Assembly: GCA_004297935.1 (NCBI GenBank)
Contig: SCRE01000010.1
Coordinates: forward strand, 248,001-312,000
Direction of reading: 5' to 3'
DNA length: 64,000 nt
DNA from: Microbacteriaceae bacterium
GTDB taxonomy: Bacteria > Actinomycetota > Actinomycetes > Actinomycetales > Microbacteriaceae
The translations under genes were made by a program, and so were the position numbers. Below the pieces are notes generated by a model. It saw only the letters and a list, made by a program, of their open reading frames with translations, was not told the DNA's origin and did no database searches. This document shows, one piece after another, positions 35,788 through 44,160 of the stretch (position 1 is the first letter of the stretch; every line of letters begins with the position of its first letter).

Positions 35788-36087
35788 CTAGCCGACAGCC
35801 GTGAAGATGTCGATCGAGCCGGACTTGAGCGTGATGATGGCGCGCTTGGTGTCCTTGCGCTTGCCGATCCCGAACTTGGTGCGGGTGGACTTGCCCTGAC
35901 GGTTCAACGTGTTCACCGACGCCACCTTGACCTTGAAGATCTTCTCGATCGCGAACTTGATCTCGGTCTTGTTCGAGCGCGGGTCGACGAGGAAGGTGTA
36001 CTTGCCTTCATCGATCAGGCTGTAGCTCTTCTCGGAGACCACCGGGGCGATGATGACATCGCGTGGGTCCTTGTTGATCGCGGGCAT
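35788..36087 (-). CDS. rplW: 50S ribosomal protein L23 (uL23)
   Basis: The docking site at the tunnel exit for SRP and trigger factor. 99 residues: [50 protein letters not shown]. Start overlaps the rplD stop by one base. Confidence 0.98.
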   Translation of the reverse strand: MPAINKDPRDVIIAPVVSEKSYSLIDEGKYTFLVDPRSNKTEIKFAIEKIFKVKVASVNTLNRQGKSTRTKFGIGKRKDTKRAIITLKSGSIDIFTAVG

Positions 36088-36782
36088 TATCCGACCACCT
36101 CTTCCTTGGTCACGGTCTTTGCCGTCTTGGCAGCGATGAAGCCGTCGAGCGCTGCCTTGGTGAAGACGATGTCATCGCTCACGAGCACGTCGTATGCGTT
36201 CAGCTGGTCATACGTCAGCGTGTGGACGGTCGGGATGTTGCGCACGCTCTTGAGGCTGATCTCGTCTCCTCGCTCCAGCACGATGAGCACGTGCCGCGAG
36301 GTCGCGACCTGGTCGAGCAGCGCGAGAGCGGCCTTCGTCGACGGTGTCTCGCCGAGGGCGAGCGACTCGACGACGTGTACGCGGGCGCCTCGGGCGCGGT
36401 CGCTCAGTGCGCCGAGCAGGGCAGCGGCGATCATCTTCTTGGGGGTACGCTGCGCGTAGCTGCGCGGCGTCGGCCCGTGGACGATCCCACCACCGGTCAT
36501 CTGAGGGGCGCGGATCGAACCCTGCCGGGCACGACCGGTCCCCTTCTGTTTGAACGGCTTGCGGCCCGCCCCGGAGACCTCACCGCGGCCCTTGACCTTG
36601 TGCGTACCCTGACGGGCGGCGGCAAGCTGCGCGACGACGACCTGATGGATGAGCGGGATGTTGACCTGCACGTCGAACAGAGCGGCGGGCAGCTCGACGG
36701 AGCCGGCCTTCGCGCCTGTGACCCCGATTACATCCAGCGTGGCTGCGGTGCTCTCAGCGCTGGAGTTCTCTGCGTTGGGCAT
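36087..36782 (-). CDS. rplD: 50S ribosomal protein L4 (uL4)
   Basis: Lines the tunnel; in E. coli it represses the S10 operon. 231 residues: the tunnel loop [43 protein letters not shown]-type sequence is complete (about residues 66-108), followed by [11 protein letters not shown]. An 18-residue leader ([17 protein letters not shown]) precedes the core. Confidence 0.98.
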   Translation of the reverse strand: MPNAENSSAESTAATLDVIGVTGAKAGSVELPAALFDVQVNIPLIHQVVVAQLAAARQGTHKVKGRGEVSGAGRKPFKQKGTGRARQGSIRAPQMTGGGIVHGPTPRSYAQRTPKKMIAAALLGALSDRARGARVHVVESLALGETPSTKAALALLDQVATSRHVLIVLERGDEISLKSVRNIPTVHTLTYDQLNAYDVLVSDDIVFTKAALDGFIAAKTAKTVTKEEVVG

Positions 36783-36787
36783 GAGTG

Positions 36788-37462
36788 TTACGCCCCCTTC
36801 ACTGCGTTGCGAACGAAAACGATGCGGCCGCGGGCACCGGGAACAGCGCCCTTGACCAGCAGCAGACCCTTCTCCGCGTCGATCGCCTGAATGGTCAGAT
36901 TGAGCACTGTCACGCGATCGCCGCCCATCCGGCCGGCCATGCGCATGCCCTTGAAGACGCGGCTCGGGGTCGAGGACGCGCCGATCGAACCCGGCTTGCG
37001 GTGGTTGCGGTGCGAACCGTGCGAAGAAGAGACGCCCTTGAAATTGTGGCGCTTCATCACACCGGCGAAGCCTTTGCCCTTCGAGGTGCCGACGACGTCG
37101 ATGCGCTCACCGGGCTGGAACGTCCCCTCTGCGGTCAGTTCCTGACCGAGGCTGTAGTCGGCAGCATCCGCCGTGCGCAACTCGGTGAGGTGGCGGCGCG
37201 GCGTGACACCCGCGGCCTCGAAGTGGCCGGTGGAGGGCTTGTTCGCCTTGCGCGGGTCGATCTGCCCGTAGGCGATCTGCACGGCGTTGTAGCCGTCGCG
37301 CTCGGGAGTGCGGAGCTGGGTCACGACGTTCGTGCCCACCTCGATGACGGTGACGGGGATGAGCTTGTTGTTCTGGTCCCACACCTGGGTCATGCCGAGC
37401 TTCGTGCCGAGCAGTCCCTTGACGGTCTTGGCCTCAGTGGCAGAGGTGTTCGTGTTTGGCAT
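36788..37462 (-). CDS. rplC: 50S ribosomal protein L3 (uL3)
   Basis: An early-assembly protein whose extension reaches the peptidyl transferase centre. 224 residues: [28 protein letters not shown] and the loop [50 protein letters not shown]-type sequence. ATG 37462 has AGGGG upstream and lies 8 bases after the rpsJ stop; the upstream open frame lies inside rpsJ. Confidence 0.98.
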   Translation of the reverse strand: MPNTNTSATEAKTVKGLLGTKLGMTQVWDQNNKLIPVTVIEVGTNVVTQLRTPERDGYNAVQIAYGQIDPRKANKPSTGHFEAAGVTPRRHLTELRTADAADYSLGQELTAEGTFQPGERIDVVGTSKGKGFAGVMKRHNFKGVSSSHGSHRNHRKPGSIGASSTPSRVFKGMRMAGRMGGDRVTVLNLTIQAIDAEKGLLLVKGAVPGARGRIVFVRNAVKGA

Positions 37463-37470
37463 CGGTGCCC

Positions 37471-37779
37471 CTACAGTTTGATCTCGATATTGACATCGGC
37501 AGGAAGGTCGAGGCGCATCAGCGAGTCGACGGCCTTCGGTGTCGGGTCGATGATGTCGATCAGACGCTTGTGGGTGCGCATTTCGAAGTGCTCCCGGCTG
37601 TCCTTGTATTTGTGAGGCGAACGGATGACGCACACCACGTTCTTCTCGGTCGGAAGCGGCACGGGGCCGACGACGGTCGCACCCGCGCGGGTGACCGTGT
37701 CGACGATCTTGCGTGCCGAGGTGTCGATGACCTCGTGATCATACGACTTAAGTCGTATGCGGATCTTCTGTCCCGCCAT
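37471..37779 (-). CDS. rpsJ: 30S ribosomal protein S10 (uS10, NusE)
   Basis: A head protein that also links RNA polymerase to the ribosome through NusG. 102 residues: [58 protein letters not shown], ending [11 protein letters not shown]. The ATG at 37779 is the family start. First gene of the ribosomal block. Codons 8-13 use ATA, CGA, CTT and AAG, unlike neighbouring genes, and together make a perfect 20-bp palindrome. Confidence 0.98.
   Translation of the reverse strand: MAGQKIRIRLKSYDHEVIDTSARKIVDTVTRAGATVVGPVPLPTEKNVVCVIRSPHKYKDSREHFEMRTHKRLIDIIDPTPKAVDSLMRLDLPADVNIEIKL
37740..37759 (-). promoter_or_regulatory. 20-bp perfect palindrome inside the 5' end of rpsJ
   Basis: CATACGACTTAAGTCGTATG spans codons 7-13 of rpsJ. 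On the mRNA it can form a hairpin about 20 bases after the start codon. The leader has a second palindrome, GCGTCGTACGACGC (37803-37816), sharing the GTCGTA/TACGAC core, and a hairpin GAAGA-G-TCTTC over the Shine-Dalgarno region (37782-37792). Confidence 0.5.
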
Positions 37780-38365
37780 CTGAAGACTCTTCTCTCTTTC
37801 GGGCGTCGTACGACGCAGGGCCTTGTGGTCCTTGTCGCATTGGACGCATGCGTTGCGAAACATATGGGCACTGCAGGTGTCGCACCACTGTTCTTCTGTC
37901 AATGCCGTGTCAACACGCCATTCGGACACGAAGCCCGAACGAAGACATGGCGGAACCAGGTTTTCTGGAGTGTTGATCAAGCTGAGCGCTTCGAGACAGC
38001 CCTTGCGGGCCTCCTCAGCACAAGTTCTGCTACCCGCGGCCTAGCCTGAACCCTGTGACGATGATCGATGGCGATCGACCGACCGGGCGACTATGCACTG
38101 CCTGGCAGTGATTCGATTCGTGGGCACAAGCGCACCCAGCGACCGAAGTGTTGAACTAGAAGATTCTGTCAGAGATTTTCCTGTGTTGCAACCCGGGCGT
38201 GTCGCGATCCGCAGCGGCTCGAAGCCGATTCCCAGCGCGTGCGCAGTACGGTGCGGACTATATGACTGTGTCGGCATTGCTGTGCCGGCACTGTACTGCC
38301 GGCATTGTACTGGGCCGGTATTGTGAGGTGGGCTATGACCTGGACTTGACTTGGGGGAGACGACG
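37780..38365. other. 586-base region between rpsJ and the BY-kinase gene
   Basis: No gene is supported. It must hold the S10 promoter (minus strand) and the kinase promoter (plus strand). The minus strand has TTGACA at 37914-37909 and again near 37902, and TATGTT at 37865-37860, but no pair with ideal spacing. The rpsJ-proximal 40 bases hold two small palindromes. The kinase-proximal end holds four 14-bp repeats. A possible plus-strand -10, TATTGT, lies at 38319-38324. Confidence 0.5.
38270..38327. repeat. Four 14-bp repeats upstream of the BY-kinase gene
   Basis: GTCGGCATTGCTGT, GCCGGCACTGTACT, GCCGGCATTGTACT (contiguous, 38270-38311) and, two bases later, GCCGGTATTGTGAG (38314-38327). Consensus GCCGGCATTGTACT. 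They end 38 bases before the TTG start, where operator sites are expected, and overlap the only plausible -10. Confidence 0.75.
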
Positions 38366-40159
38366 TTGACATTCCGACAGATCTTGAACGTCCTCTGGCA
38401 GCGACGAGCGTTGATCGGTGCCGTGGTCGCCCTCGCCGTCATCGTCGCCGTCGCGTTCCTCTCTCGGCAGACTCCGGCCTATTCGTCATCCACCGTCGTG
38501 CGCCTGAGCGGCTTGTCGACCAGCGCGGCGGCGAGCGGTCAAATCGGAACCTCTCCGGTCGACTTCGACCCGGAGAGCATCACCTCCCCTGCTGTGCTCG
38601 GTCGCGCAGCGACGCTTGCCCGCGAATCGAACGCCGCAGCGCTCGGCGCGGTCACATACATCCAGGGGCAGGGAGCCCAGGCCAACCGTCTCACGATCAC
38701 GGCAAACGGCCCGACGGCGTTGTCGGCCGCGTCGCGTGCCACATCCGTTGCAAAGTCATACGACGAATACCTGCAGGGACAGGTCGCAACGGCCTTGGCT
38801 GCCGCGCAGAAGCAGGTGGCGCAGGCAACGGCGAGCGCCGAGCAGTACCAGATCCAGGTGAACCAGAACCCGGCGAACTCGATCGCCCAGTCCAATCTCG
38901 CGGCTGCACTGCAGTCGCTGGGAAGCGCCAACACCCTGATCAACAAGATCACCAACTCGGGGCCGCCGCTCACGGTGGTCACCGCGGCCAACCCCGGAAC
39001 CTTCCAGGGTGTGAGCCCGCTGATTGCGCTCGCCGTCGCACTGACGGCAGGTCTGGTCGCAGGCATCGCGGTCGCATTGATCCGGGATCAGTTCGACAAT
39101 CGGCTGCGCGACGAGCATGAGATCGAGGAACTGTCCGGCGCGCCGTCGCTCGGCGAACTCACCCTCGACAAACGCATCGCGAGGCGCAAGGAACGACTCC
39201 CTGCCGCCGACCGCACCCGAACCGCACTCAGCGAAGGCCTGCGCGGCCTGCGCACGACATTGCAGGTGCTGCTGCCGCCCACGGGAAGCGTCGTGGTGTT
39301 CACCAGCGTCGAGCCGGGAGACGGCAAGACCTTCATCTCAGCGAACCTTGCGCTTGCCTGGGCACGCACCGGGATGCGGGTGGTGCTCGTCGGCGGCGAT
39401 CTGCGCCGGCCCGGGCTCGCAGACTATTACGCAGAGGCGGCAGACGGACCCGGGCTCACCGAGCTGCTGCAGTCGGCGGCCCGATCCGGAAAGGCGCCGA
39501 CGCAGACCGAGGTCGAAGCGCATTTGAACGACTCGGCGTTCCATGGTCTGCGCATTCTTCCACCCGGCGCCGAACCACATGACCCGGCCGACCTGCTCGC
39601 CATATCGGCACTCGGCGACGTGTTCGATGCCCTCCGAGCGGTGAGCGACATCGTGGTGGTGGACTCTCCCCCGTCGTTCGCCCTGGTCGATGCGACCCTG
39701 CTTGCAACCAAAGCCGACGGCGCCGTTCTCGTGGCGTCATTGCGTCGCACGGATCGCTCGAACCTCACCGAGGCGGTACACGATCTGAACGGCGACAACG
39801 TCGCCGTCCTCGGCGTCATCGCCAATCGCTCGCGCCGCCGCATCCCCCGCTCGTACGGTGCGTACTACGGGCGCAGACCAGACCAGCGCGTCAGAGGGCG
39901 TACCGTCGCCGCAACTGCCGAGCGAATGGCGGACAGCGCGCAGTTGATCGACACCGCGCAGTTGATCGACACCGCGCGGTCGGCCGACACCGACGCGGTG
40001 ACCCACTCCGACTCGGTGCTCCCCGCGGAACAACTGGCGAACGCTGGACAGCCCGGCGCCGCAGAACACCCGCAACTGCGCAAGGTGACGCTTTCGGATC
40101 AGGACGAGATCGTGAGCGACGACGCCCGCCTCCCGTCGAGCAGGCCCGGCGACGGGTGA
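38366..40159 (+). CDS. Polysaccharide co-polymerase / BY-type tyrosine kinase (Wzz-Wzc-like)
   Basis: Controls chain length and assembly of surface polysaccharide from the membrane. 597 residues. The Wzz half has membrane segments at about residues 15-33 and 220-240 flanking an extracellular coiled-coil-like domain. The kinase half has Walker A in FTSVEPGDGKTFISANLAL (about 316), Walker A' VVLVGGDLRRPGL and Walker B DIVVVDSPPS (about 430). The usual C-terminal tyrosine cluster is sparse: SYGAYYG only, followed by a 90-residue variable tail with a duplicated AQLIDT. TTG 38366 is chosen because GGGGGAG lies 6 bases upstream. First gene of the locus; its phosphatase follows. Confidence 0.9.
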   Translation: MTFRQILNVLWQRRALIGAVVALAVIVAVAFLSRQTPAYSSSTVVRLSGLSTSAAASGQIGTSPVDFDPESITSPAVLGRAATLARESNAAALGAVTYIQGQGAQANRLTITANGPTALSAASRATSVAKSYDEYLQGQVATALAAAQKQVAQATASAEQYQIQVNQNPANSIAQSNLAAALQSLGSANTLINKITNSGPPLTVVTAANPGTFQGVSPLIALAVALTAGLVAGIAVALIRDQFDNRLRDEHEIEELSGAPSLGELTLDKRIARRKERLPAADRTRTALSEGLRGLRTTLQVLLPPTGSVVVFTSVEPGDGKTFISANLALAWARTGMRVVLVGGDLRRPGLADYYAEAADGPGLTELLQSAARSGKAPTQTEVEAHLNDSAFHGLRILPPGAEPHDPADLLAISALGDVFDALRAVSDIVVVDSPPSFALVDATLLATKADGAVLVASLRRTDRSNLTEAVHDLNGDNVAVLGVIANRSRRRIPRSYGAYYGRRPDQRVRGRTVAATAERMADSAQLIDTAQLIDTARSADTDAVTHSDSVLPAEQLANAGQPGAAEHPQLRKVTLSDQDEIVSDDARLPSSRPGDG

Positions 40160-40163
40160 CCCG

Positions 40164-40787
40164 GTGGCGACGCGAACCCGACGGGCAGAGGACCCCACCA
40201 CGGTCACGGGCCCTGGTTCCGGCCCCGATGAGACGAGTATCCTCTTCTTCTGCACAGCGAACCGATGCCGTTCGCCGTTCGCAGAAGCAATCGCTCTGCG
40301 GCAGCTGGGAAACCGGCCATTCGTGGTCAGCTCGGCGGGTCTGCTGGCGGGCGGCCACCCCGTTCCGAAGAACGGCTTGAAAGTCGCCTCGGAGTTCGAC
40401 CTCGATCTCTCGGCGCATCGGAGCAGGCGAGCGGACCTGCGCAATCTCGCCGGGTGGGATGTGATCCTCACGATGACCCGAGAGCACATCCGCGAGATCG
40501 TCGCGGCCAACCCGGCGCTGTGGCCGCGAGTGTTCACAATCAAGCAGTTCCGGCGCTGGATCGAACGCAATCCACCGTCGCGACGTGCCCGGCTCGGCGC
40601 CTGGATCGACGTTGCCGCGGCCGAACGATCACGATTCGACATGGTCGGCGCCGACCCGGACGACGAGATCGATGATCCGCTGTTCTCGCCACCGGAGGGC
40701 TGGCGAGAACTGGCCAGGGTGCTCCACACCGAAATCGGCGCGATCGTCCGCGCGCTGACCGACAGCGGTCGCGACGCGAGACTATAA
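40164..40787 (+). CDS. Low-molecular-weight protein-tyrosine phosphatase (Wzb-like)
   Basis: Likely dephosphorylates the preceding kinase. The active-site loop is FFCTANRCRSPFAEA (C-X5-R, followed by the SP of the family; about residues 29-43), and DPDDEIDDP near the C-terminus supplies the general-acid aspartate. 207 residues, with a 20-residue leader and a C-terminal helix longer than the 150-residue classic form. GTG start 4 bases after the kinase stop. The gene end overlaps the converging glycosyltransferase by 6 bases. Confidence 0.88.
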   Translation: MATRTRRAEDPTTVTGPGSGPDETSILFFCTANRCRSPFAEAIALRQLGNRPFVVSSAGLLAGGHPVPKNGLKVASEFDLDLSAHRSRRADLRNLAGWDVILTMTREHIREIVAANPALWPRVFTIKQFRRWIERNPPSRRARLGAWIDVAAAERSRFDMVGADPDDEIDDPLFSPPEGWRELARVLHTEIGAIVRALTDSGRDARL

Positions 40788-41876
40788 CCCCATCCAGTCG
40801 CGTACCCGCGGGCCGAACGTTGATCCGTCGAATTCCAGCGCCCGCTCCCGACACGCCGCCGGATCGGCCGCAGCGGCGACCTCGATTGCACGACGCAATT
40901 CGCCGACATCGGTGGAGTGGATGTGCGAGCCGGTCACACCATCGACGACGGTCTCGGAGGCTCCGCCGATCGCATTGGCGACGACCGGTGTTCCGGTGGC
41001 CATCGCTTCGACCGGCATGATCCCGAAATCCTCGACCGGCGCGAAAACGAAGGCGAGCGCCCTCCGATAGAGGGCACGGAGCATCGCTTGCGACGGCCGC
41101 CGCACGAAGGTGACCCGTCCGGGATGTTCGTCCGCAATGGTGAGCAGCCTGTCGCGGTCGGGGCCGTCCCCCGCGAGCACCACGGGAACATCGGCCGCCA
41201 GCCCCGCGGCTATCGCGACGTCGACGCGCTTGTATGGCACGAAGCGCGACGCTCCGAGCACGAAGCCTTTCGGCAACGACGCGAGTTGCTGTTGCTCCTC
41301 CTGGCTGAGCTCGTCGGCATCCGTCATGAAGGCACTGACGTCGACGGGGGGATGGATGACCGTGCTCTCGCGATCCCAGCACCGTTCGATGCGTGCCGCG
41401 ATGAACGCACTGACCGCGGCGATCTTGGCGGGCTCCTGGGCGCGTCGACGGTCGATCGCCCGAACCGGCCTGGCGATCGCGCGGGCCAGCAGCGTGTTCC
41501 CCCGGCCGTCGAGTTCGGGTTGCCAGATGTAGCGCGCCGGGCTGTGCGCATAGACGAACTTGGGCACATCGCGAGCCGGACCTCGCAGCCGAACCTGATG
41601 TGCGAACAGGTGGCTGGCACACAGCAGCCACTCGACATCGAGTGCCGCACGGTGCCGCCAGTTCGCCAGCATGAACGGCATCGCAAGCGCCTTGTGACGT
41701 CGCAGCGGAGTACGCGCCATCCAGCTTTCGATGATCCGGGGAGGGCCGTACCGGTCGGGTGCGTCATTCCATGGGCACAGGATGCGGGCGTCGGGGAACT
41801 CCGCAGCAAGCGCGTCGAGCACCTGCTCGGCACCGCCGACCGGTTCCACCCATTCGTTCACGATCGCGCCGCTCAC
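40782..41876 (-). CDS. Glycosyltransferase, GT4 family
   Basis: 364 residues with a GT-B fold. The N-terminus IVNEWVEPVGGAEQVLDAL is typical of WbpY/mannosyltransferase-like enzymes; the C-terminal half has FVLGASRFVPYKRVDVAI and EDFGIMPVEAMATGTPVVA, the E-X7-E motif that binds the nucleotide sugar. Donor and acceptor are unknown. GTG 41876 is chosen from the family start and an AAGG upstream. Last gene of the minus-strand glycosyltransferase group. Confidence 0.88.
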   Translation of the reverse strand: MSGAIVNEWVEPVGGAEQVLDALAAEFPDARILCPWNDAPDRYGPPRIIESWMARTPLRRHKALAMPFMLANWRHRAALDVEWLLCASHLFAHQVRLRGPARDVPKFVYAHSPARYIWQPELDGRGNTLLARAIARPVRAIDRRRAQEPAKIAAVSAFIAARIERCWDRESTVIHPPVDVSAFMTDADELSQEEQQQLASLPKGFVLGASRFVPYKRVDVAIAAGLAADVPVVLAGDGPDRDRLLTIADEHPGRVTFVRRPSQAMLRALYRRALAFVFAPVEDFGIMPVEAMATGTPVVANAIGGASETVVDGVTGSHIHSTDVGELRRAIEVAAAADPAACRERALEFDGSTFGPRVRDWMGL

Positions 41877-41931
41877 GCCGCCTTGCCCCCTCTGCCGCCG
41901 ACCGGCAGGACCCACCGGCCCGGCCCCAAGC

Positions 41932-44139
41932 TTAGCCTCCGGGGGTCGCCGGCCTGGCCGCAAGCGACGCAACGACCTCGTGCACGGCCGCGACCCGATC
42001 GTGCCAATCCGGAACAGCAGCGTATTCGACCGTCGGACTCCAATGCGCGAGCGCGGATGCCACCACGGTGGGGAATTCGTCACGCCCGACCGTGGTCGCG
42101 CCCTCATGCTCGCGAAAGCCTGCGACCGCTGTGCTCACAATCGGGCGCCCGACCGCCACGTATTCATACAGTTTGATCGGATCGAGACTCTCGGTGAAGT
42201 CGTCGACGACGTGCGGCACGATCAGCACGTGAGCATGCTGCAGGTATGCCGGCACTGCTGCCCGATCACGCGGTCCCAGCACGGTGATGGCCGGGTGCCT
42301 GGCCAGTCGGGAACTGTTGTCGTGCGAAAGCGCGTCTGGCCCGACGAGTGCCAGCGTGCCACCCACGGCCCCCACGGCCGTCGCGGTGTCCAGGACCAGC
42401 TGCACGTCGAGGCGATCCTCATGAAGGGTGCCCACGTACAGTGCCACGGGCGCTCCAGTCATGTCGGTCGGCCTCGGCTGGGGGCGCCGGTAGCGATCGA
42501 CATCGACGGCGTTGGGAATCAGTCGCACCTGCCGTGCTGCTCCTTTCGTCCGCGCGAGTGCGGGCGAACAGACGATGACCTCGTCGCACGAGGAGAGCAG
42601 CTCTCGATCGGCTCGGCGCAGCCGCGTGTGCGTTCGCGCTCCGCGCCGGGCTTCGACCCAGTCGTCGGTGATGTCGTAGAGGCACGGCCAACCGAGAGCG
42701 CTCACCAGGCCCGAGACACCCGGATCGTTGATCCAGAGAACGCCGGTCCGCCAGCCCAGCCGACGTAGCGCATGCCGAATGCTCCGGCGCAGCAGTGCAT
42801 CGGCGGCCGGACCGATCGCTCTGGGCAGTGTCTTGGTCGGCTGGTAGAGGTGGAGACGGCCGTCATACCCTTCGACGGTGCGCAGTCCGCGGCCCCGATG
42901 CGGCCGGCCGGCCCGACTCAAGGCGTGCACGGGATCGGCGGGCGGCTCGACGAAGAGCACCTCGACGGCGGGGTCTTCGCCCAACAATCCGTGCACGAGG
43001 TACTGGTTCCTGCGCCAGACCTCATCCCACGGCTCGAGCGACGCGACGACGATGCGAAGCCTGCCGCCATCATGCACGACCTCGCGCAGCACCCCGAGTG
43101 TGTCCCGCAACTGCGCCTGGATGCCGAAGTGCGAACGTTGCCGTTCTCGAAGTGCGTGACCGTAGCGGTAGCGGCGTTCGGGATCATCGATGAGCTCTGC
43201 GAGGAGTCGTCCGGCGCGCTCCGAGTCGTCGACGGGGAACAGTGCGGCTTCGGCGACCGGCCCGACGGTCTCGAGATGCCCGCCCCCGCCCGCGGCGACG
43301 ACCGGCAGACCGTAAGCCATGGCCTCGATGACGGCAAGTCCCAGCCCCTCGCGCGGCGTCGGCGCGATCAGGATCGACGCACGCCGCAACAGGGCATCGA
43401 CATCCGACTGGAATCCGATGAAGTCGACCGTGTCGGCGACCCCCAGCCGCCGGGCAAGGTCGCGCAGTTCATCGCGCTCGCTGCCATCGCCCGCAAGCAC
43501 CAGCCTCCAGCCGTCGAACCGCCCGGCCTGCGCCCACGCCCGAAGAGCCGTCCCCGTGTGCTTCTCCGATTCGAAACGTTGGAGCACCAGCACGAACGGC
43601 GCACGGCCGCGATCGTCGACGTCCGCGACGTCTGCCACGCCGGTGTGGATGACCACGCTCTCACCCTCGACATGCTGGGCGACGAACTGCGAAATCGCGA
43701 TCTGGCGCGCAATGCGTCGTTGGAGCGCGTGAACCAGAACTCGATTCAGCGCGTTTCGACCTCGATGGGCCGCGAAGTGGCGTGTGCTGACGACCGGGAC
43801 CCGCCGCAGGATGCCCACACCGACCCCTGCGAGATCGGCCAGCGTCATGTGGGTGACGATGACGTCGACCGCGTGAACTCTTCGGAGCGCGCCGAACGCC
43901 TCCCAGACGTTTCGCGCCGGGTACCATTCGACGCCCCGTGCCAGCAATGGCGCACGCATCCAGGCTTCTGCCCCCCCGATGACGGTCACGCGGCAGCCTG
44001 CCGTCTCCAGCGCCAATGCCGAATCGCGCACGTATCGCTCGACGCCTGCGAATGCTGATGAGCAGACGACGTGCACAATGTGCAGCCCTGTCATGTCGTG
44101 CGCTGTCATGTCGTGCGCCGTCATGTCGTGCGCTGTCAT
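41932..44139 (-). CDS. Fused double glycosyltransferase (GT4 + GT4-like)
   Basis: 735 residues made of two complete GT-B enzymes. Domain 1 (about 16-375): VCSSAFAGVERYVRDSALALETAG, FVLVLQRFESEKHTGTALRAW and EGLGLAVIEAMAYGLPVVA. Domain 2 (about 380-735) restarts with LRIVVASLEPWDEVWRRNQYLVHGLL and contains YDITDDWVEARR, IPNAVDVDRYR and ESLDPIKLYEYVAVGRPIVS, resembling TuaH-type teichuronic acid enzymes. The linker is only about VVHDGGR. Four in-frame ATG codons in a 15-bp tandem repeat open the gene. It probably adds two consecutive sugars; donors are unknown. Confidence 0.88.
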   Translation of the reverse strand: MTAHDMTAHDMTAHDMTGLHIVHVVCSSAFAGVERYVRDSALALETAGCRVTVIGGAEAWMRAPLLARGVEWYPARNVWEAFGALRRVHAVDVIVTHMTLADLAGVGVGILRRVPVVSTRHFAAHRGRNALNRVLVHALQRRIARQIAISQFVAQHVEGESVVIHTGVADVADVDDRGRAPFVLVLQRFESEKHTGTALRAWAQAGRFDGWRLVLAGDGSERDELRDLARRLGVADTVDFIGFQSDVDALLRRASILIAPTPREGLGLAVIEAMAYGLPVVAAGGGGHLETVGPVAEAALFPVDDSERAGRLLAELIDDPERRYRYGHALRERQRSHFGIQAQLRDTLGVLREVVHDGGRLRIVVASLEPWDEVWRRNQYLVHGLLGEDPAVEVLFVEPPADPVHALSRAGRPHRGRGLRTVEGYDGRLHLYQPTKTLPRAIGPAADALLRRSIRHALRRLGWRTGVLWINDPGVSGLVSALGWPCLYDITDDWVEARRGARTHTRLRRADRELLSSCDEVIVCSPALARTKGAARQVRLIPNAVDVDRYRRPQPRPTDMTGAPVALYVGTLHEDRLDVQLVLDTATAVGAVGGTLALVGPDALSHDNSSRLARHPAITVLGPRDRAAVPAYLQHAHVLIVPHVVDDFTESLDPIKLYEYVAVGRPIVSTAVAGFREHEGATTVGRDEFPTVVASALAHWSPTVEYAAVPDWHDRVAAVHEVVASLAARPATPGG

Positions 44140-44160
44140 GTCCTGCGCCGTCCTGTCATG
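44090..44160 (-). repeat. 15-bp tandem repeat carrying four start codons
   Basis: Units of the type ATGACAGCGCACGAC (minus strand) repeat across the end of the upstream gene and the start of the next, giving in-frame ATGs at 44139, 44124, 44109 and 44094 (MTAHD three times, then MTG). The first copy is in the frame of the upstream gene and gives its last residues MTGRRRT. Confidence 0.85.

Noticed and set aside
37780-37980. Zinc-finger-like frame (CDTC...CVQC) in phase ahead of rpsJ
   Set aside because: It has two CxxC pairs and no stop before rpsJ, but third-position GC is low, no Shine-Dalgarno supports a start, and S10 starts at its normal ATG. Probably chance.
38041-38350. Small genes between rpsJ and the kinase gene
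   Set aside because: Frames of 67-133 codons exist on both strands but have poor codon bias, overlap the repeats and match no known family.
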